Under the pieces are notes generated by a model. It did no database searches. It had not been told where the DNA came from and was given only the letters and a program-made list of their open reading frames with translations. This document shows, piece after piece, positions 17,708-26,392 of a stretch of 64,000 nucleotides of DNA. The stretch covers positions 1 to 64,000 of the forward strand of contig JANQEN010000210.1 in the NCBI GenBank assembly GCA_028278335.1, in the 5' to 3' direction. A program made the position numbers and the translations under genes. Numbering within the stretch: the stretch's first letter is position 1; each line of letters opens with the position of its first letter. Source of the DNA: Chitinivibrionales bacterium. Its GTDB lineage: Bacteria > Fibrobacterota > Chitinivibrionia > Chitinivibrionales > JANQEN01.

Positions 17708-18396
17708 CACTTCTTCTCCTTTCCTGGGGTAAAGTTAACACCAAGAAAAAAGCCAAGAACCCCATACTCCCCAAAGCCAATATTCTTTGTAGCTCTACCG
17801 GTGTTCTTTAAGTTAGGTGTATACACTCGAGTCTCAAACTGAAATTGCCATCGCTGCGATCCTATATTTGTGCCAATATAGGGCACAAGAAGCCAGTGGT
17901 TCTTCTGTTCCAGACCATCATCGCGAGTTGAAGAAAACTCAAACCAGTTTTCTAAACCTGTAAAGAGATAGACCTTTTCGTGGAGTTTCCAAAAACCAGT
18001 AAGACAGAGATCAGGATAGAGACGAGCTCCTCCAGAGAAATCGGTCATAAAAAAAAGTTTTGGTGAAATAATCAATCCTGGCTGCCATGCCTTACTTTGA
18101 AAGGGACGAAAGTTGACCCCAACCTCAACATCGAGTATGCCATAGAGCAACTGTGTCACATGTAAACCAGTTTCAAGATCAAGCGTGTTATCGATCAATC
18201 CTCGATTATATCCGAAGCTCATGAGGGGCAGTGGTATATACACCGATCCAACCTCGGTGACAGGGCCGCCAACACTAAATGAAACCGATTGCTGACCTTT
18301 CTCAAGTGGACGGATCTGCCGTATTGTTGAACAGTTTGTAATAATCATTACAATAGTAGAGAGAAGGAGTACTGTTTTTGCATTAAGTCTTTTCAT
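17707..18396 (-). CDS. Lipoprotein, probable outer-membrane beta-barrel or surface protein
   Basis: 229 residues. A lipoprotein signal is followed by IITNCSTIRQI, with Cys at residue ~22. The mature part has alternating hydrophobic and polar residues with many aromatics, e.g. VEVGVNFRPF, and a C-terminal strand ending FFLGVNFTP, consistent with beta strands. I recognise no named family. It is translationally coupled to the downstream hydrolase, which suggests a joint envelope role. Confidence 0.65.
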   Translation of the reverse strand: MKRLNAKTVLLLSTIVMIITNCSTIRQIRPLEKGQQSVSFSVGGPVTEVGSVYIPLPLMSFGYNRGLIDNTLDLETGLHVTQLLYGILDVEVGVNFRPFQSKAWQPGLIISPKLFFMTDFSGGARLYPDLCLTGFWKLHEKVYLFTGLENWFEFSSTRDDGLEQKNHWLLVPYIGTNIGSQRWQFQFETRVYTPNLKNTGRATKNIGFGEYGVLGFFLGVNFTPGKEKK

Positions 18397-18454
18397 AATG
18401 GATCTTTCAGGTCATTTTTCAATTATCAAAAAAATAATAATTGTAACACTAAAA

Positions 18455-19105
18455 CTATAATGAAATAATACGAACCTGTCGTTCAGTGACACCCTCAAGT
18501 TCTTTATTGACCGGTAACGTCTCTTCATAAAGGATTTTTTCACACTCCTTTGGAGCATAGGCCCGACCACCATCGGCAACTAAAATGGCTGTCCCTCTCT
18601 TTTTTTGAGCGACAATAAAATCCATTAGTTGCTTTGAGTTGGAACGCTCATAAAACATATCTGCAATACAGAGTAAATCATAGAAGGGAATTTCCCGACC
18701 ATCAGACAAAAGATTCTCTGAAGAAAAATCAATGTTCGTATTGTTCTCCTTCATATTCCGTTTGGCTACGTGAAGAGCGACTGGATCAATATCGACCCCA
18801 CACACAGTCTGTGCCCCTATCTTTTTTGCAGCAATACCAACAAGACCGCCTCCACAACCAAAATCAAGTACAGACTTATCCTGCACTAAGGAGGGATTGT
18901 TACTAAGATACTTGACTAATGATATTGCAGCTGGCCAAACCACAGCCCAAAAGGGAATTTCACACTCGCCGCTCGATTCTTTTTCCCACGCATCCCAAAG
19001 TTTAAACACATCATCAGCAATGTGTGCTTTGAGTGTGGGAATCTGTGGGATTGCTTGTATAGGCGCAAAGCTTGTTAGCAATTGCTCTGATGGGTATTTA
19101 ATCAT
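18455..19105 (-). CDS. SAM-dependent methyltransferase (ETFB/NNMT-like)
   Basis: 216 residues with a Rossmann methyltransferase core: SVLDFGCGGGLVGIAAKK (motif I, ~80), VCGVDIDPVALHVAKRN (motif post I, ~98) and a LLCIADMFYERS segment at the motif II/III position. The preceding PFWAVVWPAAISL is typical of the family of electron-transfer flavoprotein beta lysine methyltransferases and related protein methyltransferases. The substrate cannot be told from sequence. Confidence 0.75.
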   Translation of the reverse strand: MIKYPSEQLLTSFAPIQAIPQIPTLKAHIADDVFKLWDAWEKESSGECEIPFWAVVWPAAISLVKYLSNNPSLVQDKSVLDFGCGGGLVGIAAKKIGAQTVCGVDIDPVALHVAKRNMKENNTNIDFSSENLLSDGREIPFYDLLCIADMFYERSNSKQLMDFIVAQKKRGTAILVADGGRAYAPKECEKILYEETLPVNKELEGVTERQVRIISL

Positions 19106-19160
19106 AATAATAAAATAGTCTGTGTACCTTTTGCATATTAGAGAAATTCTATGTTTTATA

Positions 19161-19418
19161 ATGTCAACATTTTGGAAACCAATACGAGATCGCTTGAAAA
19201 TGATTCCCTATAGCCTATTGGCAGTTTTTGATGCACCACTCAACTTAGTTGTCGGTTATCTCTTTTTGGAATTCAAAGTAATGGCAGTTTGCCGTTCGAG
19301 AATACTTCCTTAAAGGTACCGGTTTACCGAGCTTTTAGAGGAATCTCTAGCCCTCTATGCAATTGGAACAATCGTTTTTACTAGCGCGGTGCTTGCCTTT
19401 AATCGAAAAGCAGCGTAA
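19161..19418 (+). pseudogene. Remnant of a membrane transporter permease
   Basis: A short open frame from ATG at 19161 (MSTFWKPIRDRL..., with hydrophobic LVVGYLFLEFKV) stops at about 19311. The same hydrophobic character then resumes in another frame: RFTELLEESLALYAIGT, continuing into a helix and ending NRKAA at 19418. The final segment looks like the last helix of an ABC-2 type permease. Frame break and short length indicate a decayed gene. The family assignment is tentative. Confidence 0.45.
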
Positions 19419-19493
19419 ACAAAATCATTGATTTTCCTTTGAATTTTTTGGCTCGCCATCATATGATTAATAAAAATGGTCAAAGGATTTTTT

Positions 19494-19694
19494 ATGCGTA
19501 TTTTCACCTTTATATCAACGATACTTGTCATTGCAATCCTGCTTTTTCTTGTCTATAAAAACATGGATAGCGCTGAGAAGACAATTGACAAAGGGAAGAA
19601 TGTCTACATTCGTGATGCCAAGAAGCAGGTGGAAAAAACAAATCAATTATTAGAGGACCAAAAAAAGAGGATTGAGCAAATAAAGGATCAATAG
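19494..19694 (+). CDS. Small membrane-anchored coiled-coil protein
   Basis: 66 residues. A transmembrane helix (about 3-22, IFTFISTILVIAILLFLVY) is followed by a charged helix with heptad-like spacing (RDAKKQVEKTNQLLEDQKKR). The ATG at 19494 is preferred over an earlier in-frame start because AAAGGA lies 7 bp upstream. No family recognised. It may be a small structural or scaffold protein. Confidence 0.5.
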   Translation: MRIFTFISTILVIAILLFLVYKNMDSAEKTIDKGKNVYIRDAKKQVEKTNQLLEDQKKRIEQIKDQ

Positions 19695-19843
19695 TTATTC
19701 CATCTCTCTGAGTTACGCCCCTTGCAAACATTTTGTCAAATCACTTAACATCCCCATTTATTTCTGCGAAATATTGAATATCGTCTAGCCATTCTACTTA
19801 TTATCCAACATTTCAACACAAAAAAATTATATTTGAATTAGTA

Positions 19844-19857
19844 TCTACCCTGGTAGA
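19844..19857. promoter_or_regulatory. Short palindrome upstream of citF
   Basis: TCTACCCTGGTAGA is a perfect 14-bp palindrome lying 28 bp before the citF ATG. It could be a repressor site, but nothing else supports this. Confidence 0.3.
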
Positions 19858-19885
19858 GAATACCAACACCTTTCAAGGAGTACGT

Positions 19886-21445
19886 ATGATTATCAATGGA
19901 AAAAAATACAGACCCTTTGTCTCTGCCTTTAATAATGAAGAGTATGCAAGCCAGATTGTGGGACGACGTGGCTCCTCTCCAATACCACATCGCCGTTCAA
20001 AGCTTACCAATCTCGATGCAGTGGTAGAGATTTTAGAAGAGGGGGATGTAATATCCTATCCCCATTACTATCGGACTGGTGACAGGGGATTGGAAAAGGT
20101 TGTTGCTATCCTACGAAAACACAGCAAAAGAAATATTATCCTTTATGGCAACGCCATTTTCGATCATACTGACCCCTGGCTTTTGCAAGCTTGCAAAGAT
20201 GGTGTTATTGGTGGTATCTATGGAAATATTTATAAAAAATTCGGTAACCATGTGATGCAAGGAGAACTACTTCCCTGGGTCACCAATGGTTTTTCCCATG
20301 GTAATCGCGTGCGTAAATTACAGACCGGCGAAGTCCATGTTAAGGTCGCCTTTGGCCCAGTGCCCATCGCCGACATTCATGGAAATGCCAATGGTGTCAT
20401 GGGTAAAGAGGAACAGTGGTGTGGTCCTTTGGGTTTATTTGCCGCTGATGCGGAATTTGCCGACTATGTTTGTCTCTTAGCAGGCACCGTAAGCAATGAT
20501 CTCATTCTTCCTGCAGCTATTCCTATGGAGCAGGTTGACTTTGTCGTCCACCTTGATCCACCGGGTCTCTCCTCTGGTATAGGTTCGGGAACCCTTGATG
20601 TGGGAAAAGCCAAAAGCAATCCCTTTAATGCTCTGGTTGCAGAAAATGTTACTAAAGTCATGAAGGCCTCCTCTGTTGTTAAGGATAACTTCAACTTTCA
20701 GGTCGGAAGTGGTGCAGGACTCATTGTCTTGGAGAATATTCGCGCCATGCTTAAGGAAGCACAAATTCAGGCTAATTTTGCCATTGGTGGTGCAACGACA
20801 TTACATATTGAAATGCTTGAGGAGGAGACCATTCGATACTTATTACATGGCCAGCTCTTCGAGCCAAGCTCCCGTGTGGTAAAATCCTTGCTCACTCATC
20901 CACGCCATTTTGAATTTACTGCAGGTTGCTACGCCTCGGTCGCTACCAAAGAGGCTGCGGTGAACATGCTCGATCTTGCAGTGCTTACAGCACTGGAAGT
21001 AGATCTTGAATTTAATGTGAATACAGTCTGTGCCAATGGGCGAATTGTTGGTGGTATTGGTGGTGGTCAGGATGTTGCTGCCGGAGCTGACCTGACCGTA
21101 ATGTTCCTTCCTTTAGCAGCAGGAAAAGAGGGGAAGGGATTTCCCAAGGTCGTTGAAAAGGTGTATACACGCACAACCCCCGGAGAAGTTGTGGATGTGG
21201 TGGTAACCGAAGAGTACGTTTGCATTAATCCTCAAAGTAAAAGCACCTATAGAGACACTATAAAGGAAAATGCAAAACAATATGGCTTAAATTTAGTTTC
21301 AATTGATGAGCTGCATAATAAATCTGTTACCAAGGCTCAGGAGTTTGGGACACTTCCACCACTTACAGAGACAACTGACGAAGTTGTCCATGCTATTGAG
21401 TGGCGTGATGGTACCCTATTAGACGTGATAAAAAAGGTCTTATAA
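19886..21445 (+). CDS. citF: Citrate lyase alpha subunit (citrate CoA-transferase)
   Basis: 519 residues, full length for CitF. Diagnostic regions are FNNEEYASQIVGRRGSSPIP-like near the start, VISYPHYYRTGDRGL, DIHGNANGVMGKEEQWCGPL, FAIGGATTLHIEMLEE and VCANGRIVGGIGGGQDVAAG. In citrate lyase this subunit swaps acetyl for citryl on the acyl-carrier CitD, before CitE cleaves citrate to oxaloacetate and acetate. Here none of citC, citD, citE, citG or citX is adjacent, so it may serve a lyase encoded elsewhere or act as a stand-alone CoA-transferase. A clear ribosome binding site (AAGGAG) precedes the ATG. Confidence 0.88.
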   Translation: MIINGKKYRPFVSAFNNEEYASQIVGRRGSSPIPHRRSKLTNLDAVVEILEEGDVISYPHYYRTGDRGLEKVVAILRKHSKRNIILYGNAIFDHTDPWLLQACKDGVIGGIYGNIYKKFGNHVMQGELLPWVTNGFSHGNRVRKLQTGEVHVKVAFGPVPIADIHGNANGVMGKEEQWCGPLGLFAADAEFADYVCLLAGTVSNDLILPAAIPMEQVDFVVHLDPPGLSSGIGSGTLDVGKAKSNPFNALVAENVTKVMKASSVVKDNFNFQVGSGAGLIVLENIRAMLKEAQIQANFAIGGATTLHIEMLEEETIRYLLHGQLFEPSSRVVKSLLTHPRHFEFTAGCYASVATKEAAVNMLDLAVLTALEVDLEFNVNTVCANGRIVGGIGGGQDVAAGADLTVMFLPLAAGKEGKGFPKVVEKVYTRTTPGEVVDVVVTEEYVCINPQSKSTYRDTIKENAKQYGLNLVSIDELHNKSVTKAQEFGTLPPLTETTDEVVHAIEWRDGTLLDVIKKVL

Positions 21446-21841
21446 TAATAAGGATAATCCCAGATTATCAAAGATTTAAGTATTTTTAGATGAACCCTAT
21501 TCTCTATTTTAAAAACCGTTTTGGGGCTACTGGCGTCAGCTGGGGGGTGGTAGGTAGTGAACGCACAGTAGACCCAATTGGTTTTATTTCATATCATCAC
21601 TGATAATATAATACATTTTTCGAATAATTGTAGTAAAAATTAATTTTTTTTAATTTTTATTTAAACATTACCCAACATAAGACCATTACATGTTTGGCAT
21701 TTTATCCAATTTGTCTAATCTTAATAGCTTGAACAAAGATTATAAGGTATTAGATGCTATTATACTACATCATTTTAGCATAACACTGAATATCAACAGT
21801 ATTTAATCAGCTAAAAATTAATTTTTCAAATATTCTCATTA
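21446..21841. other. AT-rich intergenic region, no gene supported
   Basis: About 400 bp, mostly very AT-rich. A 37-codon open frame at 21490-21603 begins MNPILYFKNRFGATG but has no ribosome binding site or recognisable relative. Nothing else is evident before the inverted-repeat element at 21842. Confidence 0.4.
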
Positions 21842-22050
21842 AACCCAGATTATGCAATAGGAAGTAGCGCAGAAGCACACCACGACTTTGACCGGATGTA
21901 CGCTTGGGAAGTAGCCTGTAATCCTATGCCCATTAAGGCTTTCAGGCTTTTCGGCCATATCACCTTGTAGATATGCCCTTCAAAACCTTCAAATCTTGCT
22001 AAATCAAAACCTTGCACTTCTGCATCTACTCCTACTGCATAGTCTGGGTT
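21842..22050 (-). mobile_element. Inverted-repeat element, copy A (209 bp, full length)
   Basis: This has the same sequence as the elements at 40010, 46895 and 58595 but in the opposite orientation. It is bounded by AACCCAGATTATGCAATAGG and, at the other end, CTACTGCATAGTCTGGGTT, giving imperfect terminal inverted repeats of about 22 bp. No transposase is encoded. It lies just downstream of the SpoIIE receptor gene. MITE-like by structure. Confidence 0.75.
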
Positions 22051-22139
22051 CAAAGACAATTGAGAAATTGTATGATTATTTATAAGGAGACAACCAAAAC
22101 TGAACAGAAGGAAACCCAAGTATTAGCAAGGGTTAAAAA

Positions 22140-25100
22140 TTACGCATGCACTGCATGATTCACATGCATTGAGACTACACATACATCATCCTTGAACTCT
22201 TTAGTATCGGAGAACCCCTTTACTTCACCCAATATTTGATCTAAAAGCTCTTCCGGTCCAGAGGAGAGCTGCTTTTGTAAGGAATTCAACAACCGCTTCT
22301 TTCCAAAGATCTGACCTGAGTCATCCTCTACCTCGTACAGTCCATCGGTAAAGAGTAGTACATCATCACCATCATCAATAGAGACCTCATGAACCGTATA
22401 GGCATAGTCTTCAAAAAGCCCCAAAGCAGGCTCTGCACTTTTCTGTCCATTACGGACACTTTCAACAAGTCCCTCACGGCGACGCAACAACAACGGGCCA
22501 GGATGACCAGCATTGGCAAAGTTAATTCTGCCGGTTTTGGTATTCATAACAAAATAGAACACCGTGGCAAACATCCCCTTTTGAAACTGAGACATTATCG
22601 AGTTGAACCCAATATTGAGCTTCTTCATAAAAGAGCTTGGATTGGAAGCAATGGGAAGGAGCTCCTCTATGAGCCCTTGAATATAGGCTGTTAAAAGAGA
22701 TGCCCGTGTTCCGTGACCCATGACATCACAGATGAGCACCCCAACCTCATGCTCGGATATGGGGAATATATCAAAAAAGTCACCGGCCAAGGTCTCTGCA
22801 GGCAAGTATCGATGGAAAAACTGAAGTGCACTTTGTTCAGCTGGGACATGTTCGGGAAATCTTTGAGGATGTTTGTCTAAAAAGGCCATTTGTACTTCCC
22901 GCGCCATGTTGAGATCAGCTTCCATCTCTTGATTTTTCTCCTTGAGCTCCTCGGTGCTTTTGCGAAGCTCCTTTGAGGTTTGTGCAAGCTTAGCCTCAGC
23001 CTGTTTTCGATCAGTTATATCAAAAAGAATACCCACACACACCTGGCGAAGCGTGCGCTCGTCGCGAACAGCAGTAGCCATGTCACGAATCCATCTAATT
23101 TCTCCTGATTTAGCCCGCATCTGCATGTCCGAAATCCAACGAGTTATTTCACCCTTTTCTACACGCTGGTATACTTCCTCAAAGGTAAGGTCCCGTAATC
23201 CACCAACCATCTCTGTGTGTATAATAACATCATGCCAAAAGGAAAAGGAGAACTCCTTAGCCTCATACCCAGTAATGCCCCGGATAGCATCACCCATATA
23301 CTCGTAGTTGTCCGATTCAAAGACTCGACGATACACAGCTGCGTGCCCCTGCTCTAAGACTTTTGAGAAGGTCTCGATCATCTTTCGACGTTCCCGTTCT
23401 CCCCGTTGTCTCTTTACCTTTTCAATCTGCCACTTAAGATAGAGACCAGCCAGAAGAAGCAAGAGAATTACACAGATAACCCCAAACCACCAAGAGCGCC
23501 AAAAGGGTGGCACAATGGTTATTTTTAGAGCACTCCCCTCTTCGTTCCATACTCCATCACTATTAGAGCCACGAACCCGAAAAACATATTTACCTGGTGG
23601 AATACCTGTATAGGAGACAAAACGACGATTTCCCACAAAGTTAAGATTCTTTTCCAACCCTTCCATGATATAGGCATAGCGGTTTTTCTCCGGTGACACA
23701 TAATCCAATGCAGCAAACTCAAAGGAAAAGACTTTATCACGATGAGAAAGCACAATCTCATTGGTCATAGTAATGGACTGTTTTAAAATAGCTTGATTGT
23801 TGAAGTCCTTTTCAATGGGAACTTTTTTGTTGAAGAGCTGAAAATCGGTAATTACAATGGGAGGTATATAGGTATTATCTTTAATACTATCAGGATAAAA
23901 GGCATTAAATCCATTGATGCCGCCAAAAAACATCTCACCATTGACGCTTTTAAATCCGGTTCCTGTATTAAACTCGTTGCTTTGGAGACCATCTTTAATA
24001 TCATAGGTCTTTACATGACCAGTCTTAGGATTGAACTCAGAGATGCCCTGATTGGTACTGATCCAAAGATGCCCTTTACTATCTTCTAAAATATCATACA
24101 CAATTCGATCGGGTAAACCATGTTTTCTTGAGTAATGTCTAAAGCTGTTCTTCTCTCTATCAAATCTGTTCAATCCCCCATTGACTGTTCCAACCCAAAG
24201 CATTCCTTGGGTATCTTCATAAATAGAGAGGATATAGTTATCGCTAATACGATTGGCTTTACTGGGGTCTGATTGGAATCGCTGGAACTGCTGGTTTTGT
24301 TTGTCAAATCGATTTAATCCTCCACCCATGGTACCGATCCAAAGCACTTCTTGGGAATCCTCAAACATGCAATATATTCTATTATTGCTTATACTTTGGG
24401 GATTCTGTGGATCATGATCAAAGCGGTCAACCATCCCAGTTTTGCGATTAAATTTATTGAGGCCAGCACCATTTGTTCCTACCCAGATTATGTCGGGGTC
24501 CTTTTTGTCAATCAGCAGTGCACGAATCTTATCACTCCCCAATGAATGAAGATTGCCACTCTCCTCTTTAAAGGAGACAAAAACACCTTTTCTCCGATCA
24601 AATTTATTCAACCCACCCCCATGTGTACCAACCCAGAGAAGTCCCTCATCATCCTCAGCAATTGCGTACACTCGATTGTCGCTAATACTTCGAGGGTCAT
24701 GTGGATCATGTCTGTAATGATCAATTACACTGCGGCCAACACCAAACTTATAGAGTCCTCCTCCATCAGAACCTACCCAAAGCACTCCATATCGATCTTG
24801 ATAAATGGGACGAACATCATTAATTCCAGGTAAAGTATAGTGAGCAAACTTTTGGGTTTCCCGATTAAAAATGTTGATACCACCACCATTTGTTCCAAAC
24901 CAAAGTCCTCCAGAATTATCCTCATATATTGAAATAACCCCATCAGTACTAAGTGAGAGAGGATCATCTGGATTATTGACATAGTGCGCAAACGTTCCGG
25001 TGGAACGATCAAAGCAGTTAAGTCCAGACACATCCATACCAACCCAGAGATTTCCCAACTGATCTTCATAAATCACGTTGATATGATTACTGCCTATACT

Positions 25101-25934
25101 GGATGGATTTGATGGATCGTGTTTGTACCGTGTGAAAGTATTTTTCGAACGATCAAAGGAGTTTAAACCTCCCCGCTCAGTACCAACCCAAAGCATGCCC
25201 GATTGATCTTCAAAAATGGTGTGTACCGTATTGTCGCTGATACTATTGCGACTATTTGGATCGTTTACATACCGCGAAAAGATGTTATTCTGAGGATCAT
25301 AGGAATGCAACCCGCCGTTGTTTGAGCCTATCCAAAGTATGCCCTGCCGATCCTGAAAGAGGGCGGTGATATAATCATCCTTGAGGGTATTGTCTTGCAG
25401 AGAGTCTGCAAAAAATCGATCAAAGTTATCATTTGCTGGATTATAGCGATTAAGCCCCTTTTCTGTGCCAACCCATAAAACACTATCGAGCCCAACATAG
25501 AGTTCAAGTATGCGATTGTTGGAAAGACTTTTTTGGTCATCAGAATTGGTTAGATACCGTTGAAAGGTCTCTGTCTCAAGGTTAAAGCGATTTAAACCAT
25601 GTTCTGTCCCAACCCATAGCACAGTAGGATTGACATCTTTACAGAGAGACAAAATAAAGCTGTTGCTAAGACTTGAAGTATCATCTACCTCGGACTCAAA
25701 GATTGTAAACCGATACCCATCATATTTATTCAGGCCCGCTTCTGTGCCAATCCAGATAAATCCTTTCTCATCCTGAAGAACGCATTTTGCAGAATTTTGC
25801 GAAAGCCCCTCTTTAATGGTAAGATGCTTAAATCGAATCCCATTTATCTTTGCCTCTACAGATAGAAGATTACACCAAAAAAGCAATAACCATAGTAGGC
25901 ATGTCTGTTTGAAAGAAGGGAAAAAAGAGTTCAT
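22140..25934 (-). CDS. Beta-propeller sensor with PAS and SpoIIE/PP2C phosphatase domains
   Basis: 1264 residues. A signal peptide (~1-28) is followed by a periplasmic sensor of more than ten two-component-regulator propeller repeats with recurring D..G.LWVGT..GGLNRFD. A Y_Y_Y domain (~725-800), a transmembrane helix (~815-835), a PAS domain (~860-980), a coiled coil and a PP2C/SpoIIE phosphatase (~1030-1260; ETLAGDFFDIF, LICDVMGHGTRASL, NAGHPGPLL, LFTDGLYEVED) follow. It likely dephosphorylates anti-sigma antagonists such as the STAS proteins in this window in response to an external ligand. The ATG at 25934 is chosen because AAGGAGAG lies 8 bp upstream and the signal peptide follows. Confidence 0.92.
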   Translation of the reverse strand: MNSFFPSFKQTCLLWLLLFWCNLLSVEAKINGIRFKHLTIKEGLSQNSAKCVLQDEKGFIWIGTEAGLNKYDGYRFTIFESEVDDTSSLSNSFILSLCKDVNPTVLWVGTEHGLNRFNLETETFQRYLTNSDDQKSLSNNRILELYVGLDSVLWVGTEKGLNRYNPANDNFDRFFADSLQDNTLKDDYITALFQDRQGILWIGSNNGGLHSYDPQNNIFSRYVNDPNSRNSISDNTVHTIFEDQSGMLWVGTERGGLNSFDRSKNTFTRYKHDPSNPSSIGSNHINVIYEDQLGNLWVGMDVSGLNCFDRSTGTFAHYVNNPDDPLSLSTDGVISIYEDNSGGLWFGTNGGGINIFNRETQKFAHYTLPGINDVRPIYQDRYGVLWVGSDGGGLYKFGVGRSVIDHYRHDPHDPRSISDNRVYAIAEDDEGLLWVGTHGGGLNKFDRRKGVFVSFKEESGNLHSLGSDKIRALLIDKKDPDIIWVGTNGAGLNKFNRKTGMVDRFDHDPQNPQSISNNRIYCMFEDSQEVLWIGTMGGGLNRFDKQNQQFQRFQSDPSKANRISDNYILSIYEDTQGMLWVGTVNGGLNRFDREKNSFRHYSRKHGLPDRIVYDILEDSKGHLWISTNQGISEFNPKTGHVKTYDIKDGLQSNEFNTGTGFKSVNGEMFFGGINGFNAFYPDSIKDNTYIPPIVITDFQLFNKKVPIEKDFNNQAILKQSITMTNEIVLSHRDKVFSFEFAALDYVSPEKNRYAYIMEGLEKNLNFVGNRRFVSYTGIPPGKYVFRVRGSNSDGVWNEEGSALKITIVPPFWRSWWFGVICVILLLLLAGLYLKWQIEKVKRQRGERERRKMIETFSKVLEQGHAAVYRRVFESDNYEYMGDAIRGITGYEAKEFSFSFWHDVIIHTEMVGGLRDLTFEEVYQRVEKGEITRWISDMQMRAKSGEIRWIRDMATAVRDERTLRQVCVGILFDITDRKQAEAKLAQTSKELRKSTEELKEKNQEMEADLNMAREVQMAFLDKHPQRFPEHVPAEQSALQFFHRYLPAETLAGDFFDIFPISEHEVGVLICDVMGHGTRASLLTAYIQGLIEELLPIASNPSSFMKKLNIGFNSIMSQFQKGMFATVFYFVMNTKTGRINFANAGHPGPLLLRRREGLVESVRNGQKSAEPALGLFEDYAYTVHEVSIDDGDDVLLFTDGLYEVEDDSGQIFGKKRLLNSLQKQLSSGPEELLDQILGEVKGFSDTKEFKDDVCVVSMHVNHAVHA

Positions 25935-26392
25935 GAGTAAAACTCTCCTTAAGTGAGGTAACATGATTAAAAAATCAATCATGTTTTCAGAATCTGAGCA
26001 CTAATAATATATATAATAGTTGAAAAAACCACCTAAAAATTTCGAATATTCCTATCATTTACTCGATTAATTACAGATTCCAACAATTGTCAATATGTTG
26101 TAGGAAACAGTAGATTCCTCCCCTATATCTACTATAGGCTCTTGTTCAGGGGCAATTTGTTATTTATTTTCTTACTACCGATGATCACACCCAATCCTGT
26201 TGTTGCTTCGAGCAATACAGGGCTTTGGCTAATTGATGAGCTCAGTGAGAATCCTTACTCACTGGCAATGTGTATTTCTGAGAAGTGTGAATTATCAAAG
26301 GGAAGTGGAAACATATATGTTCATAGATATAATGGTGTGCCCACATACAATATTTGAAGATATCAGCGATTGAAAAAGGAAAATGTAAAGGA
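25935..26392. other. Divergent intergenic region between the SpoIIE receptor and parE
   Basis: AT-rich region that should carry the promoters for both flanking genes. It includes one doubtful small open frame (26142-26357). No terminator or RNA gene is visible. Confidence 0.4.
26142..26357 (+). CDS. Doubtful small secreted protein
   Basis: 71 codons from TTG. The beginning is hydrophobic (GNLLFIFLLPMITPNPVVA, signal-peptide-like) and the rest is polar with HRYNGVPTYN at the end. No ribosome binding site or recognised family. It could be a gene remnant or chance. Confidence 0.25.
   Translation: MFRGNLLFIFLLPMITPNPVVASSNTGLWLIDELSENPYSLAMCISEKCELSKGSGNIYVHRYNGVPTYNI

Noticed and set aside
21490..21603. 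37-codon open frame MNPILYFKNRFGATG...
   Set aside because: Short, no ribosome binding site, no recognised family.
21850..22119. Open frames inside the inverted-repeat elements (also 39982-40173 and upstream of folE at 46985)
   Set aside because: They arise from the element sequence; internal deletions disrupt the frame in copies B and C, and no start signals are present. The partly conserved frame is noted in the findings.
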